This document shows positions 38,741 through 46,763 of a DNA stretch of 64,000 nt, piece by piece (position 1 is the stretch's first letter; every line of letters begins with the position of its first letter). Source of the DNA: Bacteroidia bacterium (GTDB lineage: Bacteria > Bacteroidota > Bacteroidia > Flavobacteriales > Schleiferiaceae); contig JAUHWL010000013.1 of the NCBI GenBank assembly GCA_030424545.1, positions 1-64,000 on the forward strand, read 5' to 3'. The position numbers and the translations under genes were made by a program. Under the pieces are notes generated by a model, which worked only from the letters and a program-made list of their open reading frames with translations, searched no databases and was not told where the DNA came from.

Positions 38741-41548
38741 ATGCAGTCAGAAACGAAACAACTTAATCCTATTTCAATCAGTAAAATGATTGAAATAAAA
38801 GGGGCACGGGTTCATAACTTAAATAATGTTAGTTTAAATCTACCTCGTAGAAAATTAATTGTTTTTACTGGTGTTTCTGGCAGTGGCAAATCCTCTTTAG
38901 CTTTTGATACCCTATTTGCCGAAGGTCAAAGAAGGTACGTAGAGTCTTTATCATCTTATGCTCGTCAGTTTTTAGGCCGTTTAAACAAACCTGATGTTGA
39001 CCATATTAAAGGCATACCTCCTGCTGTAGCTATAGAGCAAAAAGTAATCTCTAGAAACCCAAGATCTACTGTAGGTACAACTACCGAGATTTACGATTAT
39101 TTAAAAGTGCTTTTTGCACGCGTTGGTAAAACATACTCGCCCATTTCTGGCTTAGAAGTTAAAAGGCACCAAGTAGCCGATGTACTTAAAAAAATTAGCG
39201 AAGAAAAAGAAGGCCGCAGATTCTACATTACGTCACCTATTGAAGAAGGCGAGCGAGATACAACAAGCATTCTAAGTTTACTTCACCAACAAGGGTTTTC
39301 TAGACTTTTGCATAAAAATGAAGTTGTAGAAATTTCTGAATTTTTAAAGAAGAAAAACCTTCCTGCTATAAACGAGCTTCTATTGGTAATTGATAGAGCC
39401 GTTGTTAAACACACCGATGAAGACAACGACAACCGCTTGGCAGATTCTATACAGATATCTTTTTACGAAGGGCGAGGCACGTGCAAAATTGTTTGGGCCG
39501 ATGACTTTTCTGAAATAGAGTTTTCTAATCTTTTTGAGGCGGACGGAATTTCGTTTGAAGAACCCAATATCCACTTTTTTAGTTTTAACAACCCTTATGG
39601 TGCTTGCCCACGCTGCGAAGGTTTTGGCAATATTATAGGTATTGATGAAGATTTGGTAATTCCAGACCAATCGTTAAGCGTTTTTGAAGAATGTGTTGTG
39701 GCGTGGCGCGGAGAAAAAATGAGCGAATGGAAAAACGAATTGGTAAAGAATGCCCATAAATTCGATTTCCCAATTCATCGCCCATATTATAAACTTACCA
39801 AAGAAGAGCAACAATTAATTTGGGAAGGCAACAGTTATTTTAAAGGCTTAAATGAGTTCTTTCAATACGTAGAATCTAAGTCTTATAAAATTCAATACCG
39901 CGTAATGCTCTCTCGCTACCGCGGAAAAACCACCTGTAATGTGTGCCAAGGCAAGCGTTTACGCAAAGAAACCAACTACGTAAAAATTGCCGAAAAATCT
40001 ATTTCTGATTTGGTAGAAATGCCTATTGATGAATTGATTCCTTTCTTCAAAAATTTAAAATTAGACCCTTATCAGGTTAAGGTTTCTAAAAGATTGTTGA
40101 TAGAAATAAACAACAGATTGGCCTATTTAGATAAAGTTGGTTTGGGCTATTTAACCTTAAACAGGGTTTCTAACACACTTTCTGGCGGGGAATCTCAGCG
40201 CATAAATTTGGCAACTTCTTTGGGTAGCGCTTTGGTTGGCTCTATGTATATTTTAGATGAGCCCAGCATTGGATTGCATCCCAAAGACACCGAAAATTTA
40301 ATTCAAGTAATTAAAGAGTTGCGCGATTTAGGCAACACGGTAATTGTTGTGGAGCATGACGAAGAATTTATGCAAGAGGCCGATTTTCTGGTTGATATTG
40401 GCCCCGGTGCTGGTAGCAATGGCGGTAATATTGTTGCCCTTGGCGATTATAACGAAATTGTAAACACTCCTGCTAGCTTAACGGGCGCTTACCTAAACGG
40501 CCAAAAATCTATTGAAATTCCAAAAAAGCGCAGGCCAGCAAAGAAGTTTGTTCATATAAATGGTGCAAGGCAACATAACCTTAAAGATATTGATGTGAAA
40601 TTTCCGTTGCACACCTTTACTGTGGTTACAGGCGTAAGTGGTAGCGGTAAAAGCACGTTAATTAAAAAGATTTTATACCCTGTTATTAAAAAGAAATTAG
40701 ATGGTTACGTAGAAGCACCTGGCAAGTTTTCTGCAATTAATGGCGCAGTAGATTTAATTTCTCACATAGAGTTTGTAGATCAGAACCCCATTGGTAAATC
40801 TTCTAGAAGCAACCCTGTTACCTATTTAAAGGCATTTGATGAAATAAGAACATTATTTGCCAACCAGAAATTAGCAAAAATTAGAGGGTATAAACCCAAG
40901 CATTTTTCGTTTAATACAGATGGCGGGCGATGCGATACTTGCAAAGGAGAAGGCGAAGTTGTTATTGAAATGCAGTTTATGGCAGATGTGCATTTGCTGT
41001 GCGAAACCTGCAATGGCAAACGCTTTAAAGACGAAGTTTTAGAGGTTGAAGTAAATGGTAAAAACATTTACAACATTCTAGAACTAACGGTAAACAATGC
41101 CATTACTTTTTTTGAAGAAAATAAATTATCGAAAATTGCAACCAAAATTAAACCTTTACAAGATGTTGGTTTAGGATACGTTCATTTAGGCCAAAGTAGC
41201 AGTACTTTAAGCGGTGGCGAGGCACAGCGCGTAAAACTTGCCTCGTTTTTAGCAGCCGGAAATAAAGATAATCACACGCTTTTTATTTTTGATGAACCCA
41301 CAACCGGTTTGCATTTTGATGACATTAACAAACTCCTTACAAGCTTTAATGCTTTGATAAAAAGAGGTCACAGCATAGTTGTAATAGAGCATAATCCAGA
41401 CGTAATTAAATGTGCCGATTGGATTATTGACTTAGGCCCTGGCGGAGGTAAACATGGCGGACAACTTGTTTTTGAAGGTTTACCAGAGGATTTAATTCAT
41501 TGCAAAGAATCGGCAACAGCTAAATATATTGCCCAAAAACTAAGCTAG
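38741..41548 (+). CDS. uvrA: Excinuclease ABC subunit A
   Basis: DNA-damage recognition ATPase of nucleotide excision repair. 935 residues. First ATPase: Walker A GVSGSGKSSLAFDTLFAEGQ (~44-63), insertion domain, zinc site CPRCEGFG and CNVCQGKR, signature TLSGGESQRINLA, Walker B YILDEPSIGLHP. Second ATPase: Walker A GVSGSGKSTLI (~630), zinc site CDTCKGEGEV and CETCNGKRF, signature TLSGGEAQRVKLA and FIFDEPTTGLH. The start is the ATG at 38741. It ends 1 bp from the convergent haem-binding protein gene. Confidence 0.98.
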   Translation: MQSETKQLNPISISKMIEIKGARVHNLNNVSLNLPRRKLIVFTGVSGSGKSSLAFDTLFAEGQRRYVESLSSYARQFLGRLNKPDVDHIKGIPPAVAIEQKVISRNPRSTVGTTTEIYDYLKVLFARVGKTYSPISGLEVKRHQVADVLKKISEEKEGRRFYITSPIEEGERDTTSILSLLHQQGFSRLLHKNEVVEISEFLKKKNLPAINELLLVIDRAVVKHTDEDNDNRLADSIQISFYEGRGTCKIVWADDFSEIEFSNLFEADGISFEEPNIHFFSFNNPYGACPRCEGFGNIIGIDEDLVIPDQSLSVFEECVVAWRGEKMSEWKNELVKNAHKFDFPIHRPYYKLTKEEQQLIWEGNSYFKGLNEFFQYVESKSYKIQYRVMLSRYRGKTTCNVCQGKRLRKETNYVKIAEKSISDLVEMPIDELIPFFKNLKLDPYQVKVSKRLLIEINNRLAYLDKVGLGYLTLNRVSNTLSGGESQRINLATSLGSALVGSMYILDEPSIGLHPKDTENLIQVIKELRDLGNTVIVVEHDEEFMQEADFLVDIGPGAGSNGGNIVALGDYNEIVNTPASLTGAYLNGQKSIEIPKKRRPAKKFVHINGARQHNLKDIDVKFPLHTFTVVTGVSGSGKSTLIKKILYPVIKKKLDGYVEAPGKFSAINGAVDLISHIEFVDQNPIGKSSRSNPVTYLKAFDEIRTLFANQKLAKIRGYKPKHFSFNTDGGRCDTCKGEGEVVIEMQFMADVHLLCETCNGKRFKDEVLEVEVNGKNIYNILELTVNNAITFFEENKLSKIATKIKPLQDVGLGYVHLGQSSSTLSGGEAQRVKLASFLAAGNKDNHTLFIFDEPTTGLHFDDINKLLTSFNALIKRGHSIVVIEHNPDVIKCADWIIDLGPGGGKHGGQLVFEGLPEDLIHCKESATAKYIAQKLS

Positions 41549-41549
41549 C

Positions 41550-42014
41550 TTAACGCTTTAAAGTCAACCTAATTTCTTCAAATTCTTTGGCCATGGCGCG
41601 TCTTTGTTCCAAAGTCAAGTCGGCTTCGCTGTGCAGCCAAACGTAATTGTTTAGTGGCATCCATCCTTCTTCTAAAGCCTCTATTACTTCTTCTAGCTTA
41701 TGGTCTTTCTTTTTTAAGGAGTATGAATCAAACTCACTAAAGTTTAGTTCTCCCCTACCATGCTTTATATGGTCTTCTAAAAAGAATGAAACGGGCGCAA
41801 CATGACTATACCATGGATATACAGTTTCATACGAATGGCAATCATAGCAAGCCTTTTTTAATAAACTACTCGTTGAGGATGAAAGGGTGTAATTAGACAA
41901 AAAATCGATACTCTCATCAACGGGGGGATTAGTTCTATCTATAGAAATAAACTGCATTGAAATTAATACAAATACCAAAATAAGTGCAAAAATTTTAAGA
42001 ACTCTCTTAACCAT
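41550..42014 (-). CDS. Haem-binding-domain (PF14376-type) protein
   Basis: 154 residues. An N-terminal membrane anchor or signal (KIFALILVFVLISMQFISI) precedes ~30-150. KKACYDCHSYETVYPWYSHVAP holds the single CxxCH haem-attachment motif, and GWMPLNNYVWLHSEADLT is the conserved C-terminal part with the WMP motif. It is a small periplasmic monohaem protein, probably electron transfer or haem handling. It is divergent from the ECF sigma gene of the RiPP locus; the start codons are 88 bp apart, so regulation may be shared, but this is inference. Confidence 0.85.
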   Translation of the reverse strand: MVKRVLKIFALILVFVLISMQFISIDRTNPPVDESIDFLSNYTLSSSTSSLLKKACYDCHSYETVYPWYSHVAPVSFFLEDHIKHGRGELNFSEFDSYSLKKKDHKLEEVIEALEEGWMPLNNYVWLHSEADLTLEQRRAMAKEFEEIRLTLKR

Positions 42015-42102
42015 ATTTTTCTATTTTTTTATTAAAACAATAAAAAATCTGTTGTGCTTGCAAATTTTATACTTTCCACAACATAAAAAATTAAAAACAC
42101 AA

Positions 42103-42663
42103 ATGCATAGTCTAAACCCAAATAAATGGATTGATAATTATGCTGACTATTTATATAACTACGCAAAAACACGGGTAAGCGAGAAAGAAGTAGCAGAAGA
42201 TTTAGTTCAGGAAACATTTTTAAGTGCCTATAAAGCACGAGAAAATTACCAAGGCCGGGCAACTGAAAAAACTTGGCTGATATCTATTTTAAAAAATAAA
42301 GTGATAGATCATTATCGAAAAACGCTAGTAAAAGACCCCGAAATTAGCGGGAGAAAAGAAACGCCCATTTCCTTTTTTAGCCAAGATGGCGCGTGGGATT
42401 TAGACCATGTTGGCACAGATTGGCGCATCGATGCTTCTTCGCAGCTAGAATCGGTGGAGTTTAAGGAAATATTTAAAAAATGTGTTTCTAACCTAAAAGG
42501 AAAATCGCTAGCTGCCTTTCAACTTAAATACATAGATTTTGAAGAGAGCGAAGCGATATGTAAGGCACTAAATATTAGCCCGTCAAACTTCTGGGTGATT
42601 ATTCACAGGGCCAAATTAAACTTGAGAAATTGCCTAAATAAAAACTGGTTCGATCAGATATGA
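42103..42663 (+). CDS. ECF-type sigma factor of the peptide-modification locus
   Basis: 186 residues from the ATG at 42103; the frame opens at a TTG. Region 2: YNYAKTRVSEKEVAEDLVQETFLSAYKA (~21-48) and TWLISILKNKVIDHYRK. Region 4: KGKSLAAFQLKYIDFEESEAICKALNISPSNFWVIIHRAKLNL (two parts, ~130-175). The N-F-W-V helix in region 4 recalls sigma factors that carry a small zinc anti-sigma partner. The stop overlaps the start of the anti-sigma-like gene (ATGA). The HvfA/BufA-like precursor, DUF692 enzyme and DUF2063 partner follow, so it is likely to control them, as ECF factors do for related operons elsewhere. Confidence 0.92.
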   Translation: MHSLNPNKWIDNYADYLYNYAKTRVSEKEVAEDLVQETFLSAYKARENYQGRATEKTWLISILKNKVIDHYRKTLVKDPEISGRKETPISFFSQDGAWDLDHVGTDWRIDASSQLESVEFKEIFKKCVSNLKGKSLAAFQLKYIDFEESEAICKALNISPSNFWVIIHRAKLNLRNCLNKNWFDQI

Positions 42664-42926
42664 ACATGATTCATAAAATAATTTACCCGTGCGAAAAAGC
42701 CACGAGACACTTGATAGAAAGTGATGATGTAAAATTAACGTCACTACAAAAATTGCGCATCAGAATACATTTAATTATATGCAAAAATTGTACGCGTTTT
42801 AACATCCAAAATAAATGGATGGATAAACAAATTAAAAAGTTATCTTTTGAAAGCAGCAATGAAAAGATGGAAGATTGTTGTAAAGAAAGAATAGCAAATG
42901 CATTAAAAAAAGAAATCAATTCATAA
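42660..42926 (+). CDS. Small zinc-finger-like anti-sigma factor
   Basis: 88 residues, soluble, no membrane helix. Cys/His pattern: CEKATRHLIES (~10-20), then IRIHLIICKNCTRF (~34-47; H-x3-C-x2-C), as in the small ZAS/HC2 anti-sigma domains of ECF systems, followed by a basic and acidic helix with CC at ~73. Its start overlaps the sigma stop by 4 bp, which fits a co-translated pair. The gap to the precursor gene is 53 bp. The signal sensed is unknown; redox or copper is an attractive inference. Confidence 0.8.
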   Translation: MNMIHKIIYPCEKATRHLIESDDVKLTSLQKLRIRIHLIICKNCTRFNIQNKWMDKQIKKLSFESSNEKMEDCCKERIANALKKEINS

Positions 42927-42933
42927 AAAAGAG

Positions 42934-42961
42934 GGTAAGAATTATTCTCTGCTAACGATTA
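42934..42961 (+). promoter_or_regulatory. Candidate ECF-type promoter before the precursor gene
   Basis: GGTAAG (42934-42939) and CGATTA (42956-42961) are spaced 16 bp apart, resembling the GTAACC-N16-CGAA type of ECF promoter. It lies 18 bp before the precursor ATG. No second copy was found upstream of the sigma gene, so this is speculative. Confidence 0.25.
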
Positions 42962-42979
42962 ATTTAAAAACAAATACAA

Positions 42980-43405
42980 ATGGAAAACAAATCGAAAATT
43001 ATCTTAAAAGGTTCTCTTTTAGCGGGATCAATCATTAGTCTTGGTGCATTGCAAGTTCAAGCAGAAGATTTAGTACGCGCAGAAAACCTAGGATCTGGCG
43101 GAGAAATAAGAGCAACTCTTTTGGCTAGCGAACGCATTATTGACAATGCTATTGAGTTAAAATGTGGCGAAAAGAAAGAAGAAGGCAAAGGGAGTAAGAA
43201 AAAAACGGAAACAAAAAGCGAAAATAAAGCTGAAGAACACAAGTGTGGCGAAGGCAAATGTGGCGAAGGCGAAAAGAAATTAGAAACAAAATCTGAAAGC
43301 AAATCGAAAGAGCACAAATGCGGAGAGGCTGCACCAAAAAAAGAAGCTAAAAGCGAAAGTAAAGCCGAAGAACACAAATGTGGTGAAGGCAAATGCGGAA
43401 TGTAA
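42980..43405 (+). CDS. HvfA/BufA-like cysteine-repeat RiPP precursor
   Basis: 141 residues. Residues 1-28 are a Sec-type signal peptide ending QVQA, followed by a ~30-residue segment (EDLVRAENLGSGGE...). Six Cys occur, at 62, 89, 94, 114, 134 and 139, each inside KCG, mostly as HKCGE or GKCG. Three modules of the form SE(N/S)K..EHKCGE recur (~80-98, 105-118, 125-141). This resembles HvfA peptides, in which a DUF692 enzyme modifies Cys in EGKCG motifs, giving copper-binding groups. The remaining residues are almost only Lys, Glu, Ser, Gly. It sits directly before the enzyme genes. Nearby antisense frames are shadows. Confidence 0.85.
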   Translation: MENKSKIILKGSLLAGSIISLGALQVQAEDLVRAENLGSGGEIRATLLASERIIDNAIELKCGEKKEEGKGSKKKTETKSENKAEEHKCGEGKCGEGEKKLETKSESKSKEHKCGEAAPKKEAKSESKAEEHKCGEGKCGM

Positions 43406-43416
43406 TTCACATAGAA

Positions 43417-43442
43417 GGGCCGAGCAAATCGGTCCTTTTTTT
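43417..43442 (+). terminator. Hairpin with T-run between precursor and enzyme genes
   Basis: GGGCCGA pairs with TCGGTCC (one G-T wobble) around GCAAA and is followed by seven T. It starts 12 bp after the precursor stop and ends 11 bp before the DUF692 ATG. It probably acts as a partial terminator that yields more precursor than enzyme mRNA. Confidence 0.7.
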
Positions 43443-43453
43443 ACCCTATTTAA

Positions 43454-44296
43454 ATGATTGATTTAAACGGCAAAGTTGGTTTAGGATTTAGAAGAGACCT
43501 TTCTGAAGATCTATTAACGACCAATGGTTTTAAACCCAGCTTTGTTGAGCTAGCACCAGAAAATTGGATGAACATTGGCGGATATTGGAAAAAAACTTTA
43601 GATAAGATTGTGCTGCAATATCCCGTAATTTGTCATGGATTATCGCTTTCTATTGGCAGTCCAGACAAACTAGATTTTGCCTTTTTAAAAGATTTAAAAT
43701 TATTCTTAGATCAAAATAACGTTCACATTTATTCTGAGCATTTAAGCTACAGCAAAGCAAAAAATGCGCATTTGTATGATTTGCTCCCCATACCTTTTCG
43801 GCAAGATGCCATTAAACATATTGTAGAAAGAATTACGATTGTGCAAGATTTTTTAGAGCGGAAAATTGCGCTAGAAAATGTTTCTTACTACACGCCCGTT
43901 GCCGCAGAAATTGATGAGGCCACCTTTATTTCTGAAATTGTAAATCAAGCTAATTGCAACTTACTTTTAGATGTTAACAACGTTTACGTAAACGCATTCA
44001 ATCAGCAATATAATGCCAAAGAGTTTATAAAAAACCTGCCTTTAAACCGCGTAAAATACATCCACATGGCGGGCCATGAAAAAATAGAAGACGATTTAAT
44101 TATAGATACACACGGCCAAGATATTATAGATCCTGTATTTGAATTGTTTGATTTTGCGATTAAACACTTAGATCCTGTGCCCGTTTTGTTGGAGAGAGAT
44201 TTTAATATCCCACAATTAAATACTCTGCAAAAAGAAATAAACGCTTTAGAAAACATCTGTGCAAAAAACTGGAATTTGAAACATGCAGCTATCTAA
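43454..44296 (+). CDS. DUF692/MNIO multinuclear iron enzyme (HvfB/BufB family)
   Basis: 280 residues, TIM-barrel, cytosolic. Family motifs in order: VGLGFRRDL, FVELAPENW (Glu36-type), ICHGLSLSIGSPD (His61), YSEHLSYSKA, the LENVSYYTP motif, LLLDVNNVYVNAFN (Asp-Asn), IHMAGHEKIEDD, IIDTHGQDIIDPVFEL (Asp-x-His) and LLERDFNIP. These include the His/Asp/Glu/Asn residues that bind the iron cluster in MNIO enzymes. It should oxidatively modify Cys residues of the precursor encoded just upstream. A stop-start overlap of 14 bp couples it to the DUF2063 partner. Family length is usual. Confidence 0.93.
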   Translation: MIDLNGKVGLGFRRDLSEDLLTTNGFKPSFVELAPENWMNIGGYWKKTLDKIVLQYPVICHGLSLSIGSPDKLDFAFLKDLKLFLDQNNVHIYSEHLSYSKAKNAHLYDLLPIPFRQDAIKHIVERITIVQDFLERKIALENVSYYTPVAAEIDEATFISEIVNQANCNLLLDVNNVYVNAFNQQYNAKEFIKNLPLNRVKYIHMAGHEKIEDDLIIDTHGQDIIDPVFELFDFAIKHLDPVPVLLERDFNIPQLNTLQKEINALENICAKNWNLKHAAI

Positions 44297-45032
44297 AGAA
44301 ACAAAAGATATTCAAGAGCAATTGGGACATTATTGCCAAACAGGGCAATTAATAAAACCCATTGTTGGCGCCAAACTAGAAAGGCTCCCTCATTATAGAC
44401 GCCTTGTTTTTAACGTGATTAAAGACTCTTTATCAAGCGCCTACCCGCTTACAAAATCGCTTATTGGCGATGAAAAGTTTTACCAATTATGTTTTGCGTT
44501 CTTCTCTACCCACGCCTGCAAAGAACCGCAGGTATATAAAATGACAGGCGAAATATTAACCTATTTTAAAGAACATGATGTTCTAAACCTCAAAAGTGAA
44601 TTTCCTTTTATAGAAGAACTTATGCTATTTGAGTGGACAGAAATGGAAATGTACATGATGGCAGATTTAGCACTGCCTAAGGCAAAAAAAAGTGGCGATT
44701 GGTTGCATGATATCTTGGTGCTAAACCCAGAAAGCCGATTGCTAGATTTTACCTACCCTGTTTATAAAGTTAAACCCAACCAACTTCTAAAAGAAAAAGC
44801 CGGACAACATTTTTGTGTTGCCTACCGAGAAAAAAACACAGGCAAAATTTATTTTATTGATGTATCTCCTCTAGTAGCGCTAATAATCTCTGCTATAAAC
44901 ACAGGAAATAAATTACATTCCATATTTGATGAACTTAACCAGTCGGGAATAAAATTGAATGAAGAACAAAAAGATAAAATAGTAGCATTTTTAAAAAGTG
45001 AATCATCCTTGGTACTAGGTTTTATCCATTAA
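44283..45032 (+). CDS. DUF2063 partner protein (HvfC/BufC family)
   Basis: 249 residues. The N-terminal DUF2063 helical domain (~1-95) has IVGAKLERLPHYRRLVFNVIKDSL (two parts) and YPLTKSLIGDEKFYQL. The C-terminal ~110-249 part corresponds to the peptide-recognition wing of HvfC/BufC (LLDFTYPVYKVKP, FCVAYREKNTGKIYFIDVSPL). It delivers the precursor to the DUF692 enzyme. It overlaps the enzyme gene by 14 bp. No DoxX-family gene (often the fourth member of bufferin operons) follows. Confidence 0.88.
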   Translation: MQLSKETKDIQEQLGHYCQTGQLIKPIVGAKLERLPHYRRLVFNVIKDSLSSAYPLTKSLIGDEKFYQLCFAFFSTHACKEPQVYKMTGEILTYFKEHDVLNLKSEFPFIEELMLFEWTEMEMYMMADLALPKAKKSGDWLHDILVLNPESRLLDFTYPVYKVKPNQLLKEKAGQHFCVAYREKNTGKIYFIDVSPLVALIISAINTGNKLHSIFDELNQSGIKLNEEQKDKIVAFLKSESSLVLGFIH

Positions 45033-45210
45033 AAGATTATTTCACTAAGTCTTTATACTTTGTGTCGTAAGAATATACTTTCAACAAATAATAATTATAA
45101 AACCAAGGGGCAACAAATTTTTATTTTAATACGAAAAAAACCTTGTTTTTAAGCTCAAAAAGGGGTTTGTTAAAACTCTCCCAAATATTAGTAAAACTCT
45201 GATAACCACG

Positions 45211-45240
45211 TTGATTGTATCTTAATTTTTTAGATATTTG
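45211..45240 (+). promoter_or_regulatory. Candidate promoter with -33 and -7 boxes
   Basis: TTG (45211-45213) and GATATTTG (45233-45240, seven of eight matching TAnnTTTG) are spaced 19 bp, the usual Bacteroidota distance. Transcription would begin near 45247, with no gene downstream on this strand before the terminator at 45285-45308. Confidence 0.45.
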
Positions 45241-45246
45241 CTTATA

Positions 45247-45308
45247 CCTTTTTGGGTAGCTTAGGTTTATTGGTTTGGTGTGAGGCCCCGGATTTATTCG
45301 GGGCTTTT
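45247..45308 (+). ncRNA. Candidate ~60-nt small RNA
   Basis: The stretch runs from just after a promoter with correct spacing to a rho-independent terminator, with no reading frame. It could be a trans-acting RNA or a short leader. It lies 215 bp after the DUF2063 gene and convergent to the TrmH-like gene. The hairpin could also be the terminator of the peptide operon read from upstream. Confidence 0.3.
45285..45308 (+). terminator. Rho-independent terminator
   Basis: GCCCCG and CGGGGC pair around an 8-nt loop and are followed by TTTT, then CTTT. The hairpin precedes the stop of the convergent TrmH-like gene by 7 bp. Confidence 0.75.
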
Positions 45309-45315
45309 CTTTAGA

Positions 45316-46083
45316 TTAATATCGCTGTCTAACTGCTTCTGCTAAAATAATGGCTGCTGCAACCGAAATATTTAGTGAATCTACTACCCCATTCATCTCG
45401 ATAATTACATTTTTACTAGTACTTTTTACCCATTGCTCTGAAACACCTTTTGCCTCAGACCCAAAAACCAACGCGCTGGGTTTTGTATAATCAATGTTTA
45501 GATAATTGGTAGATGCTTTTAAATGCGTAGTAATGATTTGAAATTCTTTTTCCTTTAAAAACGAAATGATTTCTGCACTAGAATTTTCAACAATCTGCAG
45601 GTTGAAAAACCCGCCCAAACTATTTCTTATCAAATTTGGGTTATACAAATCCGATGGGCAATCTGCAAGCAAAACAGCATCGGCACCTAAGGCATTGCAG
45701 GTTCTTAATACTGCGCCAATATTGCCTGGTTTTTCTATGTTTTCTAAAACTATAACAAGTGCATTTTTGGGCAATACAGTAGTTTCTAGCGAAATATTTT
45801 TGCTTTTAAAAACACCACAAATTTGCGATGCTCCATCTCTGTAAACAATTTTGTTAAAGACGTTTGTGGAGCAATACACCACCTCTGCATTGTGGTTTAA
45901 ATTTGGCAATTGCTGCTGGGCTGTAACCCAAAGCTCAACAGCATCATAACCCGATAAAATGGCACGTTCTACTTCTCTTTTACCTTCTATAACAAATAGC
46001 CCTTCTTGCTTTCTAAGTTTAGATTTTTGTTGAAGGTTTAAAATCTTTTTAACGCGCGCATTTTGCAGACTTTCAATTTTCAT
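45316..46083 (-). CDS. TrmH/SpoU-family RNA 2'-O-methyltransferase
   Basis: 255 residues. The N-terminal RNA-binding part (~1-90) has the 'L7Ae-like' start [17 protein letters not shown]. The SPOUT domain (~105-250) has the knot motifs [36 protein letters not shown] and [20 protein letters not shown]. It methylates rRNA or tRNA ribose 2'-OH in the cytosol; the exact target (for example rlmB- or tsr-like) cannot be assigned. The start overlaps the trmD stop by 4 bp. Confidence 0.9.
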   Translation of the reverse strand: MKIESLQNARVKKILNLQQKSKLRKQEGLFVIEGKREVERAILSGYDAVELWVTAQQQLPNLNHNAEVVYCSTNVFNKIVYRDGASQICGVFKSKNISLETTVLPKNALVIVLENIEKPGNIGAVLRTCNALGADAVLLADCPSDLYNPNLIRNSLGGFFNLQIVENSSAEIISFLKEKEFQIITTHLKASTNYLNIDYTKPSALVFGSEAKGVSEQWVKSTSKNVIIEMNGVVDSLNISVAAAIILAEAVRQRY

Positions 46084-46760
46084 TCTTCGTCTAATAAATC
46101 AGGTCTTCTCTCGGCTGTTCTCTTTAAAGATTGCTCCATTCGCCACTCCTCAATTTTTGCAAAATTTCCACTTAACAGTACTTCCGGAACTTTCCATCCG
46201 TTAAAATCTGCGGGCCTTGTGTACACTGGCGGTGCCAGTAAGCCGTCTTGAAAACTATCGGTTAGCGCAGATGTTTCGTCATTTAAAACACCTGGTATCA
46301 GTCTAATAATTGCATCGCTTATCACCGCTGCGGCAAGCTCGCCACCGCTTAAAACATAATCGCCAATAGAATATTCTTTGGTTACAACATAGTCTCGTAA
46401 GCGTTGGTCTATGCCTTTGTAATGGCCACAAATAATAATCAGGTTTTCTTTAAGCGAAAGGTGGTTGGCATGACCTTGATCAAACGTTTCGCCATCTGGA
46501 GATGTGTAAATTATCTCGTCATACCTGCGCTCACTCTTAAGTTTATTTATGCAATTTAAAATCGGTTCAATCATCATTACCATGCCTGCACCACCGCCAA
46601 ATTGATAATCATCAACCTGATTGTGTTTGTTTAAACCATAATGCTTTAAGTTGTGCAAATGCACTTCTGCAATGCCTTTATCTTTCGCTCTTTTTAAAAT
46701 AGACGCGCTAAAAGGCCCTGCTAGTAACTCAGGCAAAACAGTAATTATATCTATGCGCAT
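46080..46760 (-). CDS. trmD: tRNA (guanine-N1)-methyltransferase
   Basis: Methylates G37 of tRNAs that read CNN codons, preventing frameshifts. 226 residues, SPOUT-class. Markers: [15 protein letters not shown] at the N-terminus, [34 protein letters not shown] and the SAM knot [16 protein letters not shown], followed by [15 protein letters not shown]. It precedes the TrmH-like gene, with a 4-bp overlap, and follows the 2OG-oxygenase gene by 3 bp. Confidence 0.97.
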   Translation of the reverse strand: MRIDIITVLPELLAGPFSASILKRAKDKGIAEVHLHNLKHYGLNKHNQVDDYQFGGGAGMVMMIEPILNCINKLKSERRYDEIIYTSPDGETFDQGHANHLSLKENLIIICGHYKGIDQRLRDYVVTKEYSIGDYVLSGGELAAAVISDAIIRLIPGVLNDETSALTDSFQDGLLAPPVYTRPADFNGWKVPEVLLSGNFAKIEEWRMEQSLKRTAERRPDLLDEE

Positions 46761-46763
46761 GGT

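Noticed and set aside
43057-43410. 117-codon Ser/Leu/His-rich minus-strand frame over the precursor gene
   Set aside because: It is the antisense shadow of the repetitive Lys/Glu/Cys codons; its composition and lack of start context do not suggest a protein.
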